A program made the translations under genes and the position numbers. The notes under the pieces were generated by a model that worked only from the letters and a program-made list of their open reading frames with translations, made no database searches and was not told where the DNA came from. Below are positions 1 to 8,920 of a DNA stretch of 51,672 bases, in pieces; the first letter of the stretch is position 1; each line of letters begins with the position of its first letter. This DNA is from Maritimibacter sp. (GTDB lineage: Bacteria > Pseudomonadota > Alphaproteobacteria > Rhodobacterales > Rhodobacteraceae), in assembly GCA_002701395.1 (NCBI GenBank), contig NZVC01000036.1, positions 1 to 51,672 on the forward strand. Direction: 5' to 3'.

Positions 1-538
1 TTATGCAGCCAGATACGGCGACAAGATGGCGAGCGACGAAAGAACTGGACCGATTTTACCGATCTTGGCCGCGGGGCCCGCGGCGGGGGCAGGTGCCGCT
101 CCGGCGTCCGGTACAAAGCTTGGGGCAAAGCTTGGAACAGACGGCGGGGCCGGTCCGAACGCAGAACCGAACCCGCGCCCGGCTATGGGCCCGACGATGG
201 ACCCGGCGATGGGCCCAACGATGGACAACGGCCCCGCCGCACCGCCCGGATATACGGCAGGTTGTGTTCAAAATGCCCCAAACCCCGTCGGTTGCTTTCC
301 GCCGATGCCTCAAAACGGTTCAAAAAGCGTTTGCGCGGTCCCTCGGGCCCGTTATCTTGCAGATGCAGAAATTGTCCTGTTACAGTCACTTGTACCGTTA
401 CAGACGTTTCCGGCCCCGCTGCGGGACGGGTCGGCCGCCGCCGGACCCGGGCCCGCATCACGCGCGACCGGCGAATGTCTTTCAAAAAAGAAACATCGCG
501 GCCCCGAACCGCGAGCAGACCATGAGCATCACGGCCGC
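1..538. promoter_or_regulatory. Long non-coding leader upstream of capD (copy 1)
   Basis: No convincing gene lies here, although GC-rich frames stay open by chance. It contains a 24-bp tandem duplication at about 184-231 (unit ATGGGCCCGACGATGGACCC plus 4 bases), a short AAGCTTGGGGC-type duplication at about 113-133, and repeated GTTACAG words at about 378-402. A six-codon reading frame (MSITAA) at 522-542 overlaps the capD start codon as ATGA and could act as a translational coupler. The leader continues upstream at 41021-41217 once the molecule is circularised, giving about 735 bp without a gene. A promoter is expected here but no clear -35/-10 pair was identified. Confidence 0.5.
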
Positions 539-2452
539 ATGAAAATCCTGAACATCGTCAAGGCCATGCCGCGCAGGCAGAAACAGGTGATCATGCTTGG
601 GATCGACCTGCTGCTGGTGCCCGCGGCGCTGTTTCTGACGCTGGGATTGCAACAGCAGGGCGCCACCGCCACCGGCGAACTGGCCCGCGCGGCGCCGATG
701 CTGGGGCTGCTGATGGTGCTGGGCATGGCGCTGTCGCTGCTGATGGGGATCCCCAAGATCCAGCTGAAGGCCTACGACCTGTCCGGCATCGGCCGCACCG
801 CCGTCTTCGCGATGGCGATGGGCTTTGCCGCCGGCGGGCTGGGGGCGGCGGCGGGGCTGGGCTATGCCTCGGGCGTCTACATCGTCTTCGGGCTGGTGTT
901 CTTCCTGCTGTCGGCCGCCAGCCGGATGATCCTGCTGCAGATCCTGTGGGCGATCTATCGCGGCGACCGGCCGCGCCGCCGGGTGCTGATCTATGGCGCC
1001 GGCACCACCGGGGTGCAGCTGGCCTCGGCCCTGCGCACGCACGAAACGATCGAACCCGTCGCCTTCACCGACGACAACGCCGGCCTGCAGGGCATGACGA
1101 TCCTCGGCCTGCCGGTCTATAAACCCGCCCGCGTCCCCGAGATCGTGCGCAAGCGCCGCATCGACCGGGTGCTGCTGGCGATGCCGTCCCTAAGCCTGCC
1201 GAAACAGACCCAGATCCTGCGCGAAATGGAAAAGCTGGGGGTCGAGGTTCAGGCGCTGCCGTCCTTCGCCCAGCTGATCGGCGAGGAAGAGCTGATCGAC
1301 AAGCTGTCGCCGATCATGCCGGGCCATTTCCTGGGCCGCGAGAAGCTGGACGACCAGATGCAGGCGTCCGAAACCCATTACGCCGGGCGCACCGTTCTGG
1401 TGTCCGGGGCCGGCGGCTCGATCGGGTCCGAACTGTGCCGTCAGGTGCTGGCCTGCGGGCCGAAGCGGCTGGTGCTGTACGAACTGTCGGAACTGGCGCT
1501 GTACCAGATCGAGATGGAGCTGCAGCTGCTGGCGCAAGAGGCCGCGGCTGTATCGGGCGCCGGAACCGTCCCCGAGATCGTTCCGGTGCTGGGCTCTGTC
1601 ACCGACGCCCGGCTGGTGCGCAAGACGCTGGGCGAGCAGGCGGTCGACGTGGTTCTGCACGCCGCCGCCTACAAGCACGTCCCGATGGTCGAGGCGAACC
1701 CGCTGGCCGGGCTTGCCAACAACGTGCTGGGCACCGCCACCCTCGCGCGCGAGGCGCAGGAAGCCGGGGTCGAACGGTTCGTGCTGATCTCGTCGGACAA
1801 GGCGGTGCGGCCCACCAACGTGATGGGCGCGTCGAAGCGGCTGGCGGAACTGGTGGTGCAGGACCTTGCCGCGCGGGCGAAGGGCACCGTCTTCGCGATG
1901 GTCCGCTTCGGCAACGTGCTGGGCTCGTCCGGCTCGGTGATCCCGCTGTATCAGGAACAGATCGCCCGCGGCGGCCCGGTGACGCTGACCGACCCGCGGG
2001 TGACGCGCTATTTCATGACCGTGCAAGAGGCCGTGGGCCTTGTGCTGCAGGCGGGCGGTTTCGCCCGCGGCGGCGAGGTCTTCGTGCTGGACATGGGCGA
2101 GCCGGTGCTGATCGCCAAGCTGGCCCGCCAGATGATCGAGGCCTCGGGATACACGGTGCGCGACGCGCGCAACCCCGACGGCGACATCGAGATCCGGGTG
2201 ACCGGCCTGCGCCCCGGCGAGAAGCTGCACGAGGAACTGATCATCGGCGAAGGCTTCCTGACTACCGCCCATGAAAAGATCTTCGCCGCGCGCGAAGCCC
2301 GGCTGTCCGAGATCGAGGTCGCCTCGGCCCTGCGCGGCCTGCGCGCGGCGGTGGCGGGCGCCGACGACGACGCGGCCCGCGCGCTGGTCGCCCGCTGGGT
2401 CGAAGGCTATGGCCCCGACCACAAGGACGGCGACGAGGCCAGCACCAGCTAG
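539..2452 (+). CDS. capD: Membrane-bound nucleoside-diphosphate-sugar epimerase/dehydratase (CapD/FlaA1/WbpM family)
   Basis: This 637-residue protein starts with about four hydrophobic helices (residues about 15-120), which anchor it in the inner membrane. A Rossmann-like region follows (YGAGTTG), then a second NAD-binding SDR domain with GAGGSIGSE. The active-site region reads SSDKAVRPTNVMGASKR, where Met replaces the usual SDR tyrosine, as known for FlaA1/PglF/WbpM UDP-GlcNAc 4,6-dehydratases. Length fits the long-form family. The product would be a UDP-4-keto-6-deoxy sugar, a first step to deoxyamino sugars in surface polysaccharides. The frame is open upstream to base 26, but that extension is low-complexity and lacks family similarity, so the start at MKILNIV is preferred. 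MPRRQK at 566 is an alternative. It leads a polysaccharide cluster. Copy 1 reads Tyr in PLYQEQ, whereas copy 2 reads the family-typical Phe. Confidence 0.9.
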   Translation: MKILNIVKAMPRRQKQVIMLGIDLLLVPAALFLTLGLQQQGATATGELARAAPMLGLLMVLGMALSLLMGIPKIQLKAYDLSGIGRTAVFAMAMGFAAGGLGAAAGLGYASGVYIVFGLVFFLLSAASRMILLQILWAIYRGDRPRRRVLIYGAGTTGVQLASALRTHETIEPVAFTDDNAGLQGMTILGLPVYKPARVPEIVRKRRIDRVLLAMPSLSLPKQTQILREMEKLGVEVQALPSFAQLIGEEELIDKLSPIMPGHFLGREKLDDQMQASETHYAGRTVLVSGAGGSIGSELCRQVLACGPKRLVLYELSELALYQIEMELQLLAQEAAAVSGAGTVPEIVPVLGSVTDARLVRKTLGEQAVDVVLHAAAYKHVPMVEANPLAGLANNVLGTATLAREAQEAGVERFVLISSDKAVRPTNVMGASKRLAELVVQDLAARAKGTVFAMVRFGNVLGSSGSVIPLYQEQIARGGPVTLTDPRVTRYFMTVQEAVGLVLQAGGFARGGEVFVLDMGEPVLIAKLARQMIEASGYTVRDARNPDGDIEIRVTGLRPGEKLHEELIIGEGFLTTAHEKIFAAREARLSEIEVASALRGLRAAVAGADDDAARALVARWVEGYGPDHKDGDEASTS

Positions 2453-2623
2453 GGCCGCTTCCGGGCCGAAAACAGTCTCTGCGCGGGGCCTTCCCGGCCG
2501 CGCTTTGCGCCCTGATCCCGGGCTGCAACCCCTGTCCGCGCCGCTTTCCCGGTCGCATTAAGCAATCCTTCGTACCTGTCCCCTATGCCTTCGGCAGCGC
2601 GCGCCGATGCCCCGGAGGACCCG

Positions 2624-4204
2624 ATGAACGAAGAGCTGCGGAAGCACCTTGCGGTGTTCGACATTGGCCCCGCCGAGATCGAGCTGCTGCGCGAGACGGG
2701 GAAGATCCTGCTGCCCTTCCTGGACGAGGTCGTCTCGGGCTTTTACGACACCGTCCGCGCCACCCCGGAGCTTGTCGCCTTCTTCGAGGACGACGCGATG
2801 ATGGCCCACGCCCGCGCCGCCCAGACAAAGCACTGGACCCGGCTGCTGACCGCCGATTTCAGCGACGAACACCTTGCCTCGACCAAGCGGGTGGGGCTGG
2901 CGCACTGCCGCATCGGCCTGCCCTACGTGCAGTTCCTGCTGCACAGCGCGCAGGTCTTCGCCCGCATCCAGGCGATCCTGTTCCGCGAAAGCCGCGACCG
3001 CCTGATGGCGGGCGAGGTCGAGGCCGTCGATGCGATGCTCAGCCTGCTCAGCCGGGTGTTCCAGTTCGACGCCGAACTGGTGACCTCCGCCTATTTCGAG
3101 GCGATCCAGGCCGAACGCACCCGCGCCTTCGACATGCTGTCGGCGGGGCTGCAGCGGTTCGCCGAGCGTGACTTCTCGCAGCCGATCCCCTCCCCCGAGG
3201 AAAGCGGCTTTCCGAAGGAATACGACGGCCTGCGGCAGGACTATAACGCCGCCGCCGGGCAGCTGTGCGAGGTGATGGCGGTGATCGCCGGCACGGTCGA
3301 GGATCTGACCGGCTTCGCCGACGAGATCGCCCGCTCGACCGGCGATCTGGCGCAGCGCACCGAAAGCCAGGCCGCCACCCTGCAGGAAACCACGGCGGCG
3401 CTGCAGGTGATCACCCAAGGGGTGCGCGACACCGCCGAGGGCACCGCGCAGGCCGACCGCGCGGTGCAGGCCGCGAGCGAGGGCGCCCGGCAAGGCGGCG
3501 CCGTGGTGGTCGAGGCGACGCAGGCGATGAACGCGATCGAGGGATCGTCGGGCGAGATCGCGCGCAAGATCCGGGTGATCGACGACATCGCCTTCCAGAC
3601 CAACCTGCTGGCGCTGAACGCCGGGGTCGAGGCGGCGCGCGCCGGCGACGCCGGGCGCGGCTTTGCCGTGGTCGCCTCGGAGGTGCGCGCGCTGGCGGTC
3701 CGCTCGGCCGAGGCCGCGAAAGAGATCGGCGACCTGATCAGCGCCAGTTCCGCCCATATCGAATCCGGGGTGTCCCGCGTCGGGCAGGTCGGCGGCGCGC
3801 TGGAAAAGATCGTCACGGATGTGGGCGTGGTGACCGGGCTGGTCACCGACATCTCGGCCAGTTCCCAGACCCAGGCCACCACCCTGGCCGAGATCAACGC
3901 CGCCGCGAACCAGCTGGACCAGGTGACCCAGCAGAACGCCGCGATGGCGCAGGAAACCACCGCCGCCAGCGAGGGCGTGCACCGCAACTCGCTGCGGCTG
4001 GGCGAACTGGTCGACAGCTTCCGCCTGTCCGACGTGCCGCCCACGCGACTGACGCCGAAACAGTCTCTGGACCAGGGAAATGCCGCGAAACCGGCCCGGC
4101 CCGCAGCGGCGGCGACAGCGGCGGGGGCGGCAGCGGGGGCAGGGGCAGGGGCAGCAGGCGCGGCGGCGCCGGTCTTCGACGCCGAGGGTTTTCAGGACTT
4201 CTGA
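2624..4204 (+). CDS. Soluble globin-coupled methyl-accepting chemotaxis protein (HemAT-like)
   Basis: This 526-residue protein has no signal peptide or membrane segment. Residues 1-160 match the protoglobin/globin-sensor domain. The segment [12 protein letters not shown] places the expected proximal haem histidine at His94. Residues about 200-480 form the MCP coiled coil, with the conserved tip [16 protein letters not shown] through [15 protein letters not shown] (about 319-357). The C-terminus is an Ala/Gly linker ending in EGFQDF, which could be a CheR/CheB tether but is not the standard NWETF. GGAGG at 2614 sits before ATG 2624, so this start is preferred to 2585. Known family members sense O2 and signal through CheA/CheW, so a cytoplasmic aerotaxis role is inferred. 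No che genes are present, so it must couple to chromosomal arrays. Downstream (4222-4245) GCACACACCCC occurs twice with a 13-bp period, and a weak hairpin lies at 4244-4260. Confidence 0.9.
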   Translation: MNEELRKHLAVFDIGPAEIELLRETGKILLPFLDEVVSGFYDTVRATPELVAFFEDDAMMAHARAAQTKHWTRLLTADFSDEHLASTKRVGLAHCRIGLPYVQFLLHSAQVFARIQAILFRESRDRLMAGEVEAVDAMLSLLSRVFQFDAELVTSAYFEAIQAERTRAFDMLSAGLQRFAERDFSQPIPSPEESGFPKEYDGLRQDYNAAAGQLCEVMAVIAGTVEDLTGFADEIARSTGDLAQRTESQAATLQETTAALQVITQGVRDTAEGTAQADRAVQAASEGARQGGAVVVEATQAMNAIEGSSGEIARKIRVIDDIAFQTNLLALNAGVEAARAGDAGRGFAVVASEVRALAVRSAEAAKEIGDLISASSAHIESGVSRVGQVGGALEKIVTDVGVVTGLVTDISASSQTQATTLAEINAAANQLDQVTQQNAAMAQETTAASEGVHRNSLRLGELVDSFRLSDVPPTRLTPKQSLDQGNAAKPARPAAAATAAGAAAGAGAGAAGAAAPVFDAEGFQDF

Positions 4205-4331
4205 CGCACATACATCCCCGCGCACACACCCCATGCACACACCCCGGGCCAAAAACCCGGCCCCACCTTCCGCCGCAGCGCCCGCCATGCCATCAAGGAC
4301 CGGCTGACCCCGTCTTGATCCCGCAGGCCCC

Positions 4332-5534
4332 ATGCGCATCCTTCTTGTTCACCGCAATTTCCCCGGCCAGTTCCGCTATCTCGCCCCCGCCCTGATCAAG
4401 GCGGGCCACAAGGTCGGCGTGCTGACGTGGGAGGGCAACAAGAACCCCGACCAGCTGCCCGCCGCGCGCTATCGCCACGAGATGCAGCAGGGCAAGGGGC
4501 TGGGCGGCAGCTTTGCGCAATATGCCGACCTTGGCGCCACCGTGGCCCGGGCCGCCGACGTGCTGCGCGGGCGGGGAACCTCGCCCGACGTGGTGTTCGG
4601 CACGATCAGCTGGGGCGAGACCCTGTTCCTGCGCGAGGTCTGGCCCAAGGCCCGCCACCTTGGCTATGCAGAGTTCCTGTATGCCACCGAGGGGCGCGAC
4701 ACCGGCTTCGACCCCGAGTTCTCGTCCCCCGACCTGAACGGCCGGATCGCCACGATGGCCCGCCGCGCCCACCTGATGATGGCCGCGATGGATGCCGACG
4801 GGCTGCTGTGCCCGACGCGCTGGCAGGCTTCGACCTTTCCCGCCGAATTGCACCCGAAAATCACCGTCGGCCACGACGGGGTCGACACCGCCCGCATCGC
4901 CCCCGATCCCGCGGCGACCTATCAGGTCCCCGGCGGCCCGCTGCTGAAAGCCGGGGACGAGGTGCTGACCTTCGTGAACCGCAACCTCGAACCCTACCGC
5001 GGCTATCACACGCTGATGCGGGCGCTGCCCAAGGTGATGGCGGCGCGGCCCGACCTGCAGGTGGTGCTGGTCGGCGGCGAGGAACCCGGCTATGGCCCCG
5101 CGCCCTCGGACGGGCGGTCGTGGAAGCAGGTGTTCCTTGACGAGGTGAAGGACCGGCTGGACCTGTCACGGCTGCATTTCACTGGGCGGGTGCCCTATGA
5201 CGACTTTCTGAAGATCCTGCAGGTGGGCCGCGCCCATGCCTATCTCAGCTATCCCTTCGTGCTGGGCTGGTCGATGATCGAGGCGATGGCGACCGGCGCC
5301 TGCGTCGTCGGCTCGCGCACCGCGCCGGTGGAAGAGGCGATCGAGGACGGGGGGACCGGCCATCTGGTGGATTTCTTCGACGTCGACGGCTGGTCCGACA
5401 AGCTGACCCGGGTGCTGTCCGACCCCGAGGCGCAGAAACCGATCCGCGCCGCCGCCCGACAGCACGCGATCGACGCCTACGACCTGAAAACCGTCTGCCT
5501 GCCAAAGCTGATGCGGTTCGTCGAAGGCCCGTAA
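4332..5534 (+). CDS. Glycosyltransferase family 4 (GT-B fold)
   Basis: The 400-residue protein begins MRILLVHRNFPGQFRYL, a typical GT4 N-terminus with a glycine-free first strand followed by the acceptor-domain loop. The C-terminal donor domain includes FVNRNLEPYRGYHTL, a VLVGG strand, FTGRVPYDDF and the region SMIEAMATGACVVGSRTAPVEEAIEDG, which carries the conserved E-x7-E nucleotide-sugar motif. It probably transfers a hexose onto a growing surface polysaccharide in the cytoplasm. Donor and acceptor cannot be told from sequence. It follows the chemoreceptor by 127 bp in the same orientation and converges on the GT2 gene at 5584. Copy 1 has GGTG where copy 2 has the family-typical GVTG (base 5353 versus 46570), which favours copy 2 as the true sequence. 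Confidence 0.9.
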   Translation: MRILLVHRNFPGQFRYLAPALIKAGHKVGVLTWEGNKNPDQLPAARYRHEMQQGKGLGGSFAQYADLGATVARAADVLRGRGTSPDVVFGTISWGETLFLREVWPKARHLGYAEFLYATEGRDTGFDPEFSSPDLNGRIATMARRAHLMMAAMDADGLLCPTRWQASTFPAELHPKITVGHDGVDTARIAPDPAATYQVPGGPLLKAGDEVLTFVNRNLEPYRGYHTLMRALPKVMAARPDLQVVLVGGEEPGYGPAPSDGRSWKQVFLDEVKDRLDLSRLHFTGRVPYDDFLKILQVGRAHAYLSYPFVLGWSMIEAMATGACVVGSRTAPVEEAIEDGGTGHLVDFFDVDGWSDKLTRVLSDPEAQKPIRAAARQHAIDAYDLKTVCLPKLMRFVEGP

Positions 5535-5542
5535 GCCCCGCG

Positions 5543-5562
5543 ATGTTTCGCGCGCGAAACAT
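5543..5562. promoter_or_regulatory. parS-like partition palindrome 1
   Basis: This is a perfect 20-bp palindrome with core TGTTTCGCGCGCGAAACA, in the gap between two convergent glycosyltransferase genes. It has the arms of the canonical chromosomal parS (TGTTTC...GAAACA), but a GCGCGC centre in place of ACGT. The same core occurs at 8921-8946 and 10149-10170 beside parB and parA, so it is inferred to be a ParB loading site. Confidence 0.8.
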
Positions 5563-5583
5563 TTGAAGACAACATAAGACAGA

Positions 5584-6402
5584 TTACCGGCTGTCCGGAA
5601 CGCGCCCCAGCGCAAAGCCCAGCACGCCCCCCACGGTCCCCCCGTAGGCGTCTTTCAGACGGTGGCGGTTCTTCAGCGCGAAGGCCAGCCGCATCGGCCC
5701 CGCCAGCGGCCCGAACACGCGGCGCAGCACCGCCACCCGCGCCCGCAGCAGCACCGGATCGGACCAGTCGGTCCCGGTGCTGTCGTCCGGGTGGTCGCCG
5801 ATGGCGATGGGCTCGAACCGCCCTTTCAGTCCCGCTTTCAGCGCATCGGTCAGGAACACGTACTCGTCCCCCAGCGGGTGCGGCGCGCCGATGCCGAAGC
5901 CGGTATCGAACCGCCCCCCCGCCGCGCGCACCGGCGCCACCCGCAGCAGGATCTCGGGCGTCGCCGTCTTGGCCGTGTTCCACAATCGCAGCGAATGCCC
6001 CTGCCCCGCATAGCGCGCCGGCACCGGCCCGGTGCGTCGCCCGGTGACCACCGCCAGCGCCGGGTCGTCCCGCAGCACCGCCCACAGCCGGCGCACCCCG
6101 GCCAGATCCAGCGTCACGTCGTCATCGCCAAACAGCAAATACGGGGTCCGCGCCGCATCCAGCGCCGCGTTGCGGCTGGCGGCGACCCCCTGCCCGTCCA
6201 GCGGCAGCACGCGCACGTCGTCGCGGCCCCCGCACAAATCCGCATACAGGCCCTCTAACGAAGATGCAGCGCCAGGGCGCTGCACCAGGATGTCGTAGAA
6301 AACGGAAGGTTCGGGCCGCGGCAGGACGATCCCGTCGGCCCGCGCGCCCAGCGTCGAGATGCCGACGGTCAGTCCCGCAGCGAAACCGGGATCACTCGGC
6401 AA
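5584..6402 (-). CDS. Glycosyltransferase family 2-like protein
   Basis: The 272-residue product has GT-A features. There is an N-terminal beta strand (LTVGISTLG), then GVAASRNAALDAARTPYLLFGDDDV, where DDD is the metal- and nucleotide-binding motif, and a later FDTGFGIGAPHPLGDEYVFL segment typical of the acceptor side and catalytic base region. The start codon is TTG and overlaps the end of the synthase gene by 11 bp, so the two are likely translationally coupled. A GGGGAT sequence precedes the TTG. A role in adding a sugar to the same glycan as the neighbouring nonulosonate synthase is inferred. Copy 1 reads GGRFD where copy 2 reads GVRFD (5915 versus 47132). Confidence 0.8.
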   Translation of the reverse strand: MPSDPGFAAGLTVGISTLGARADGIVLPRPEPSVFYDILVQRPGAASSLEGLYADLCGGRDDVRVLPLDGQGVAASRNAALDAARTPYLLFGDDDVTLDLAGVRRLWAVLRDDPALAVVTGRRTGPVPARYAGQGHSLRLWNTAKTATPEILLRVAPVRAAGGRFDTGFGIGAPHPLGDEYVFLTDALKAGLKGRFEPIAIGDHPDDSTGTDWSDPVLLRARVAVLRRVFGPLAGPMRLAFALKNRHRLKDAYGGTVGGVLGFALGRVPDSR

Positions 6403-7324
6403 CCAGATCCCCGTGCCGTTCCTTGACCCATTTCAGCTTGTCGCGCTGCACCTGCTCGACCGGCAGGATGTCCTGATCCTTGTTGGTCAGGGCAAGGTTC
6501 ACGTTCTTCAGGTCACGGCACAGGCGGCGCATCCCGTCGGGTTCCAGGCTCGCGGCATGGTCGGTGCCCTTCCACGTGCGGTCGAGGGTGAAGTGGCGTT
6601 CGATGTGGCTGAACTTGCCCTTGCCTTCGGCCTGCTTCATCTGGCCCACGGCCAGCGCGGCGACGTCGGCGGCAATCCCCAGGTGGTGACCCGAGAAGCC
6701 GATGCCCTTCACGCGGGGGCCGTAGATATCCATCAGCTTGGCGATCTCGAACAGGCAGATGTCCTGGAAGGCCACCGGGTAGCCCGAGGTGCAGCTGTAG
6801 ACCACAAGGTCCTGCGCCCGGCCGCGTTCCTCGTAGAACTCGACGAGGTTCTTGATCTCGTCCCCGGTCGACATCCCGGTCGAGACGTGAATCTCGCCCG
6901 CGTAATTCTCGCACAGGTAGCCCTGCAGTTCGAAATGCTGGTTGGTGGCCGAGGGGATCTTCAAAAGCGGCGGGTTCAGCGCCGACATTTCCTTGGCCGA
7001 GGTCAGGTCCCACACGCTGGTGGAATACTTGATCCCGTTGGTTTTGCACTCTTCGATCAGCTCGCGGTGCTGTTCGGTGTCGAATTCAAGAAACTCGCGG
7101 TGCGCGCCGTAGGTGTCGCCATAGGCGTTTTCCGGCACCGGGTGCGGACGGTCGTATTCCTCGGGCGTCAGCAGCTCGCGGTTGGTGCGCTTCTGGAACT
7201 TGGCGATGTCCGCCTTGCACACGCCGGCAGCGACGCGGATCAGCTCTTTGGCGATGTCCATATCGCCTTTGTGGTTGCAGCCGATTTCCGCGATCACCTG
7301 GACGGGTTCGAAAGGCGTGGTCAT
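6392..7324 (-). CDS. neuB: Nonulosonate (sialic acid) synthase, NANS/NeuB family, lacking the SAF domain
   Basis: The 310-residue protein is a TIM-barrel synthase that would condense PEP with a mannose-type sugar. Motifs are IAEIGCNHKGD (11-21), ADIAKFQK (38-45), YGAHREFLEF, SCTSGYP, SGHHLGIA (211-218) and ERHFTLDRTWKGTDHAASLEP (242-262). The last two resemble animal NANS (SGHE/TGIA and ITLDKTWKGSDHSASLEP) more than standard bacterial NeuB (SDHT). NANS acts on 6-phosphorylated substrates and makes 9-phosphates. The usual C-terminal antifreeze-like (SAF) domain is absent, since the protein ends about 50 residues after the barrel. ATG 7324 is chosen over 7336 because GGAG lies 6 bases before it. 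It works with the CMP-synthetase/phosphatase at 33272. Substrate (Man-6-P or ManNAc-6-P) is inferred. Confidence 0.88.
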   Translation of the reverse strand: MTTPFEPVQVIAEIGCNHKGDMDIAKELIRVAAGVCKADIAKFQKRTNRELLTPEEYDRPHPVPENAYGDTYGAHREFLEFDTEQHRELIEECKTNGIKYSTSVWDLTSAKEMSALNPPLLKIPSATNQHFELQGYLCENYAGEIHVSTGMSTGDEIKNLVEFYEERGRAQDLVVYSCTSGYPVAFQDICLFEIAKLMDIYGPRVKGIGFSGHHLGIAADVAALAVGQMKQAEGKGKFSHIERHFTLDRTWKGTDHAASLEPDGMRRLCRDLKNVNLALTNKDQDILPVEQVQRDKLKWVKERHGDLVAE

Positions 7325-7425
7325 AACCAACTCCATACGTTAATTGGGCTTCATTGGCCTTGCTGCGGGCTTATCCGTGGCCGGAAACCAAGTCAAACCG
7401 GCAAGCCAGACCACCGGGAACACCC

Positions 7426-8160
7426 GTGCCGCCCACCGTTACCGTTATCACTCCGGTTTTCAATGCCTTGCAGACGCTGGAACGGACCGTCGCCTCGGTC
7501 CGCGGGCAGGACTTTGCCGACTGGGAGTTGCTTCTGAGCGACGACGGTTCCACCGACGGCAGTGTCGCGCTGGCCGACAGGCTGGCCGCCGGGGACCCCC
7601 GCATCCGGGTGTTGCGCTGCGAAACCAACGGCGGCGCCGCCCGCGCCCGCAACCGGGCGCTGGACGCCGCGCGCGGCCGCTACATCGCGTTTCTGGATTC
7701 CGACGACGAATGGGTGCCGCACAAGCTGTCGCGGCAGATCGGCTTCATGCAGGACACCGGCGCCGCCTTTACCTATGCCGGGTTCTGGCGGGTCCGCGAC
7801 GGGCGCACCCGCCAGGTCGTCGTCCCCGCCTCTGTCAGCCATGCCCAGCTGCTGAACGGCAACGTGATCGGCTGCCTGACCGCGGTCTACGACAGCGACG
7901 CCCTGGGCCGGGTGCCGATGCCGGACCTGCGGATGCGCCAGGATTACGGCCTGTGGCTGCGGCTGCTGCGCCGGACCGACCGCGCCGTCGCGGTGCCGGA
8001 ACCGCTGGGCTGGTACCATGTCCGGTCCAGTTCGCTTTCGGCGGGAAAACTTGCCGCGACCCGTGCAACCTGGCGCCTGTACCGTGACGTGGAAGAGCTG
8101 TCGCGACTTCGCGCCGCGCGCTGTCTGTTCCGCCACCTGTCCCGCCGTCTGCTCAACTAA
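7426..8160 (+). CDS. Glycosyltransferase family 2
   Basis: This 244-residue GT-A enzyme begins with VTVITPVFNALQTLERTVASV and continues with LLSDDGSTDGS, NGGAARARNRAL and AFLDSDDEW (DSDD is the metal-binding motif), then RQDYGLWLRLL near the acceptor site. The GTG at 7426 starts right before the first conserved strand. A TTG at 7354 would add 24 residues with no family match. It diverges from neuB and is followed by mucR in the same direction. It is likely cytoplasmic and adds one sugar to the polysaccharide. Substrates are unknown. Confidence 0.88.
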   Translation: MPPTVTVITPVFNALQTLERTVASVRGQDFADWELLLSDDGSTDGSVALADRLAAGDPRIRVLRCETNGGAARARNRALDAARGRYIAFLDSDDEWVPHKLSRQIGFMQDTGAAFTYAGFWRVRDGRTRQVVVPASVSHAQLLNGNVIGCLTAVYDSDALGRVPMPDLRMRQDYGLWLRLLRRTDRAVAVPEPLGWYHVRSSSLSAGKLAATRATWRLYRDVEELSRLRAARCLFRHLSRRLLN

Positions 8161-8286
8161 GCCGTGTCTGTCATGGCCCGCCACGGCCAGTATTTTGTTG
8201 CTTCGGATCATATCGATAATGAAGTAACCGCCCGGCGCACTCTCGCCCGTCGCGAAAAACCGTGCCAGTAACACGTAAATATATCG

Positions 8287-8314
8287 TTGAATTGAGGGTT
8301 AACTTAGTTAAATA
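8287..8314 (+). promoter_or_regulatory. Putative mucR promoter with embedded operator
   Basis: The region is strikingly AT-rich for this plasmid. TTGAAT (8287-8292) and TAAATA (8309-8314) are separated by 16 bp and fit a sigma-70 promoter. The inverted repeat TTAACT-T-AGTTAA (8299-8311) sits inside the spacer and overlaps the -10 element, an arrangement suited to repression. MucR/Ros proteins are known to bind AT-rich DNA and to repress their own genes, so autoregulation is inferred. Confidence 0.6.
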
Positions 8315-8376
8315 CCTCTTATTGTCGCGACGGCATTTTGTTATTATTTGCCCACCACTCAAAACAAGGACCCCCA

Positions 8377-8820
8377 ATGACGGAAATCATCGACGATATG
8401 GTCGGCGCAGGAGATGAAATTCTCACGCTGACCACAGAGATCGTGGCGGCTTATGCCGCGCGCAACCAGATGGCGCAAACCGACCTGCCCAACCTGATCC
8501 AGACCGTCCATTCCACGCTGGCCGGCCTGGCGGGAATGGCCCCCGAGGTCGAAGAGGAAGAACCCGTGGCCGAGGCCCCGCTTGTCCCCGCGGTGCCGAT
8601 CGACGCGTCCGTCACTCAGGACGCGATCATCTGCCTGGAAGACGGCAAGTCGTTCAAGACGCTGAAGCGCCACCTGCGCACCGCCTACGACATGTCCCCC
8701 GAGGAATACCGCGAGCGTTGGGGCCTGTCGAAAGACTACCCGATGGTTGCCCCCAGCTACTCGGCGAAACGGGCGGAAACCGCCAAGAAGATCGGCCTGG
8801 GCCGCAAGCCCAAGAAGTAA
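8377..8820 (+). CDS. mucR: MucR/Ros family zinc-finger transcriptional regulator
   Basis: The 147-residue protein carries the ROS/MUCR domain at its C-terminus: IICLEDGKSFKTLKRHLRTAYDMSPEEYRERWGL, then YPMVAPSYSAKRAETAKKIGLG. The single cysteine before GKSFKTLKRHL is as seen in many MucR proteins, where the classical Cys2-His2 finger is incomplete, so zinc binding is not assured. An acidic linker (EVEEEEP) precedes it. MucR/Ros proteins control exopolysaccharide, motility and virulence genes in Alphaproteobacteria. Here it is probably the local regulator of the glycan genes and of itself. Start ATG 8377 is preferred because it begins the conserved N-terminus. A strong terminator follows. Confidence 0.92.
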   Translation: MTEIIDDMVGAGDEILTLTTEIVAAYAARNQMAQTDLPNLIQTVHSTLAGLAGMAPEVEEEEPVAEAPLVPAVPIDASVTQDAIICLEDGKSFKTLKRHLRTAYDMSPEEYRERWGLSKDYPMVAPSYSAKRAETAKKIGLGRKPKK

Positions 8821-8882
8821 CGCGCACGGATGCACACGGATGCATGGGCCGGGACAGTCTCTCTGGCCGCTGCTCCGCATGA

Positions 8883-8910
8883 AAAGGCCCCGGCATCAGC
8901 CGGGGCCTTT
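8883..8910 (+). terminator. Rho-independent terminator after mucR
   Basis: A perfect 12-bp stem (AAAGGCCCCGGC with GCCGGGGCCTTT) has a 4-base loop, ATCA, and ends in TTTCTCGTCT. It lies 62 bp after the mucR stop. The A-run before and T-run after allow it to work in both directions, so it could also end transcripts coming from parB. Confidence 0.85.
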
Positions 8911-8920
8911 CTCGTCTCGG

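Noticed and set aside
26..538. N-terminal extension of capD (about 170 residues)
   Set aside because: The frame is open because of high GC, but the translation is low-complexity, has small tandem repeats and lacks any match to the family, which starts at MKILNIV.
2558..4339. 593-codon antisense frame over the chemoreceptor
   Set aside because: Shadow frame in GC-rich DNA. It has no start signal or recognisable domains and opposes a well-supported gene.
6392..7324. Standard bacterial NeuB with SAF domain
   Set aside because: The protein ends soon after the barrel and carries SGHH and KGTDH motifs typical of NANS-like enzymes, so the standard form is not supported.
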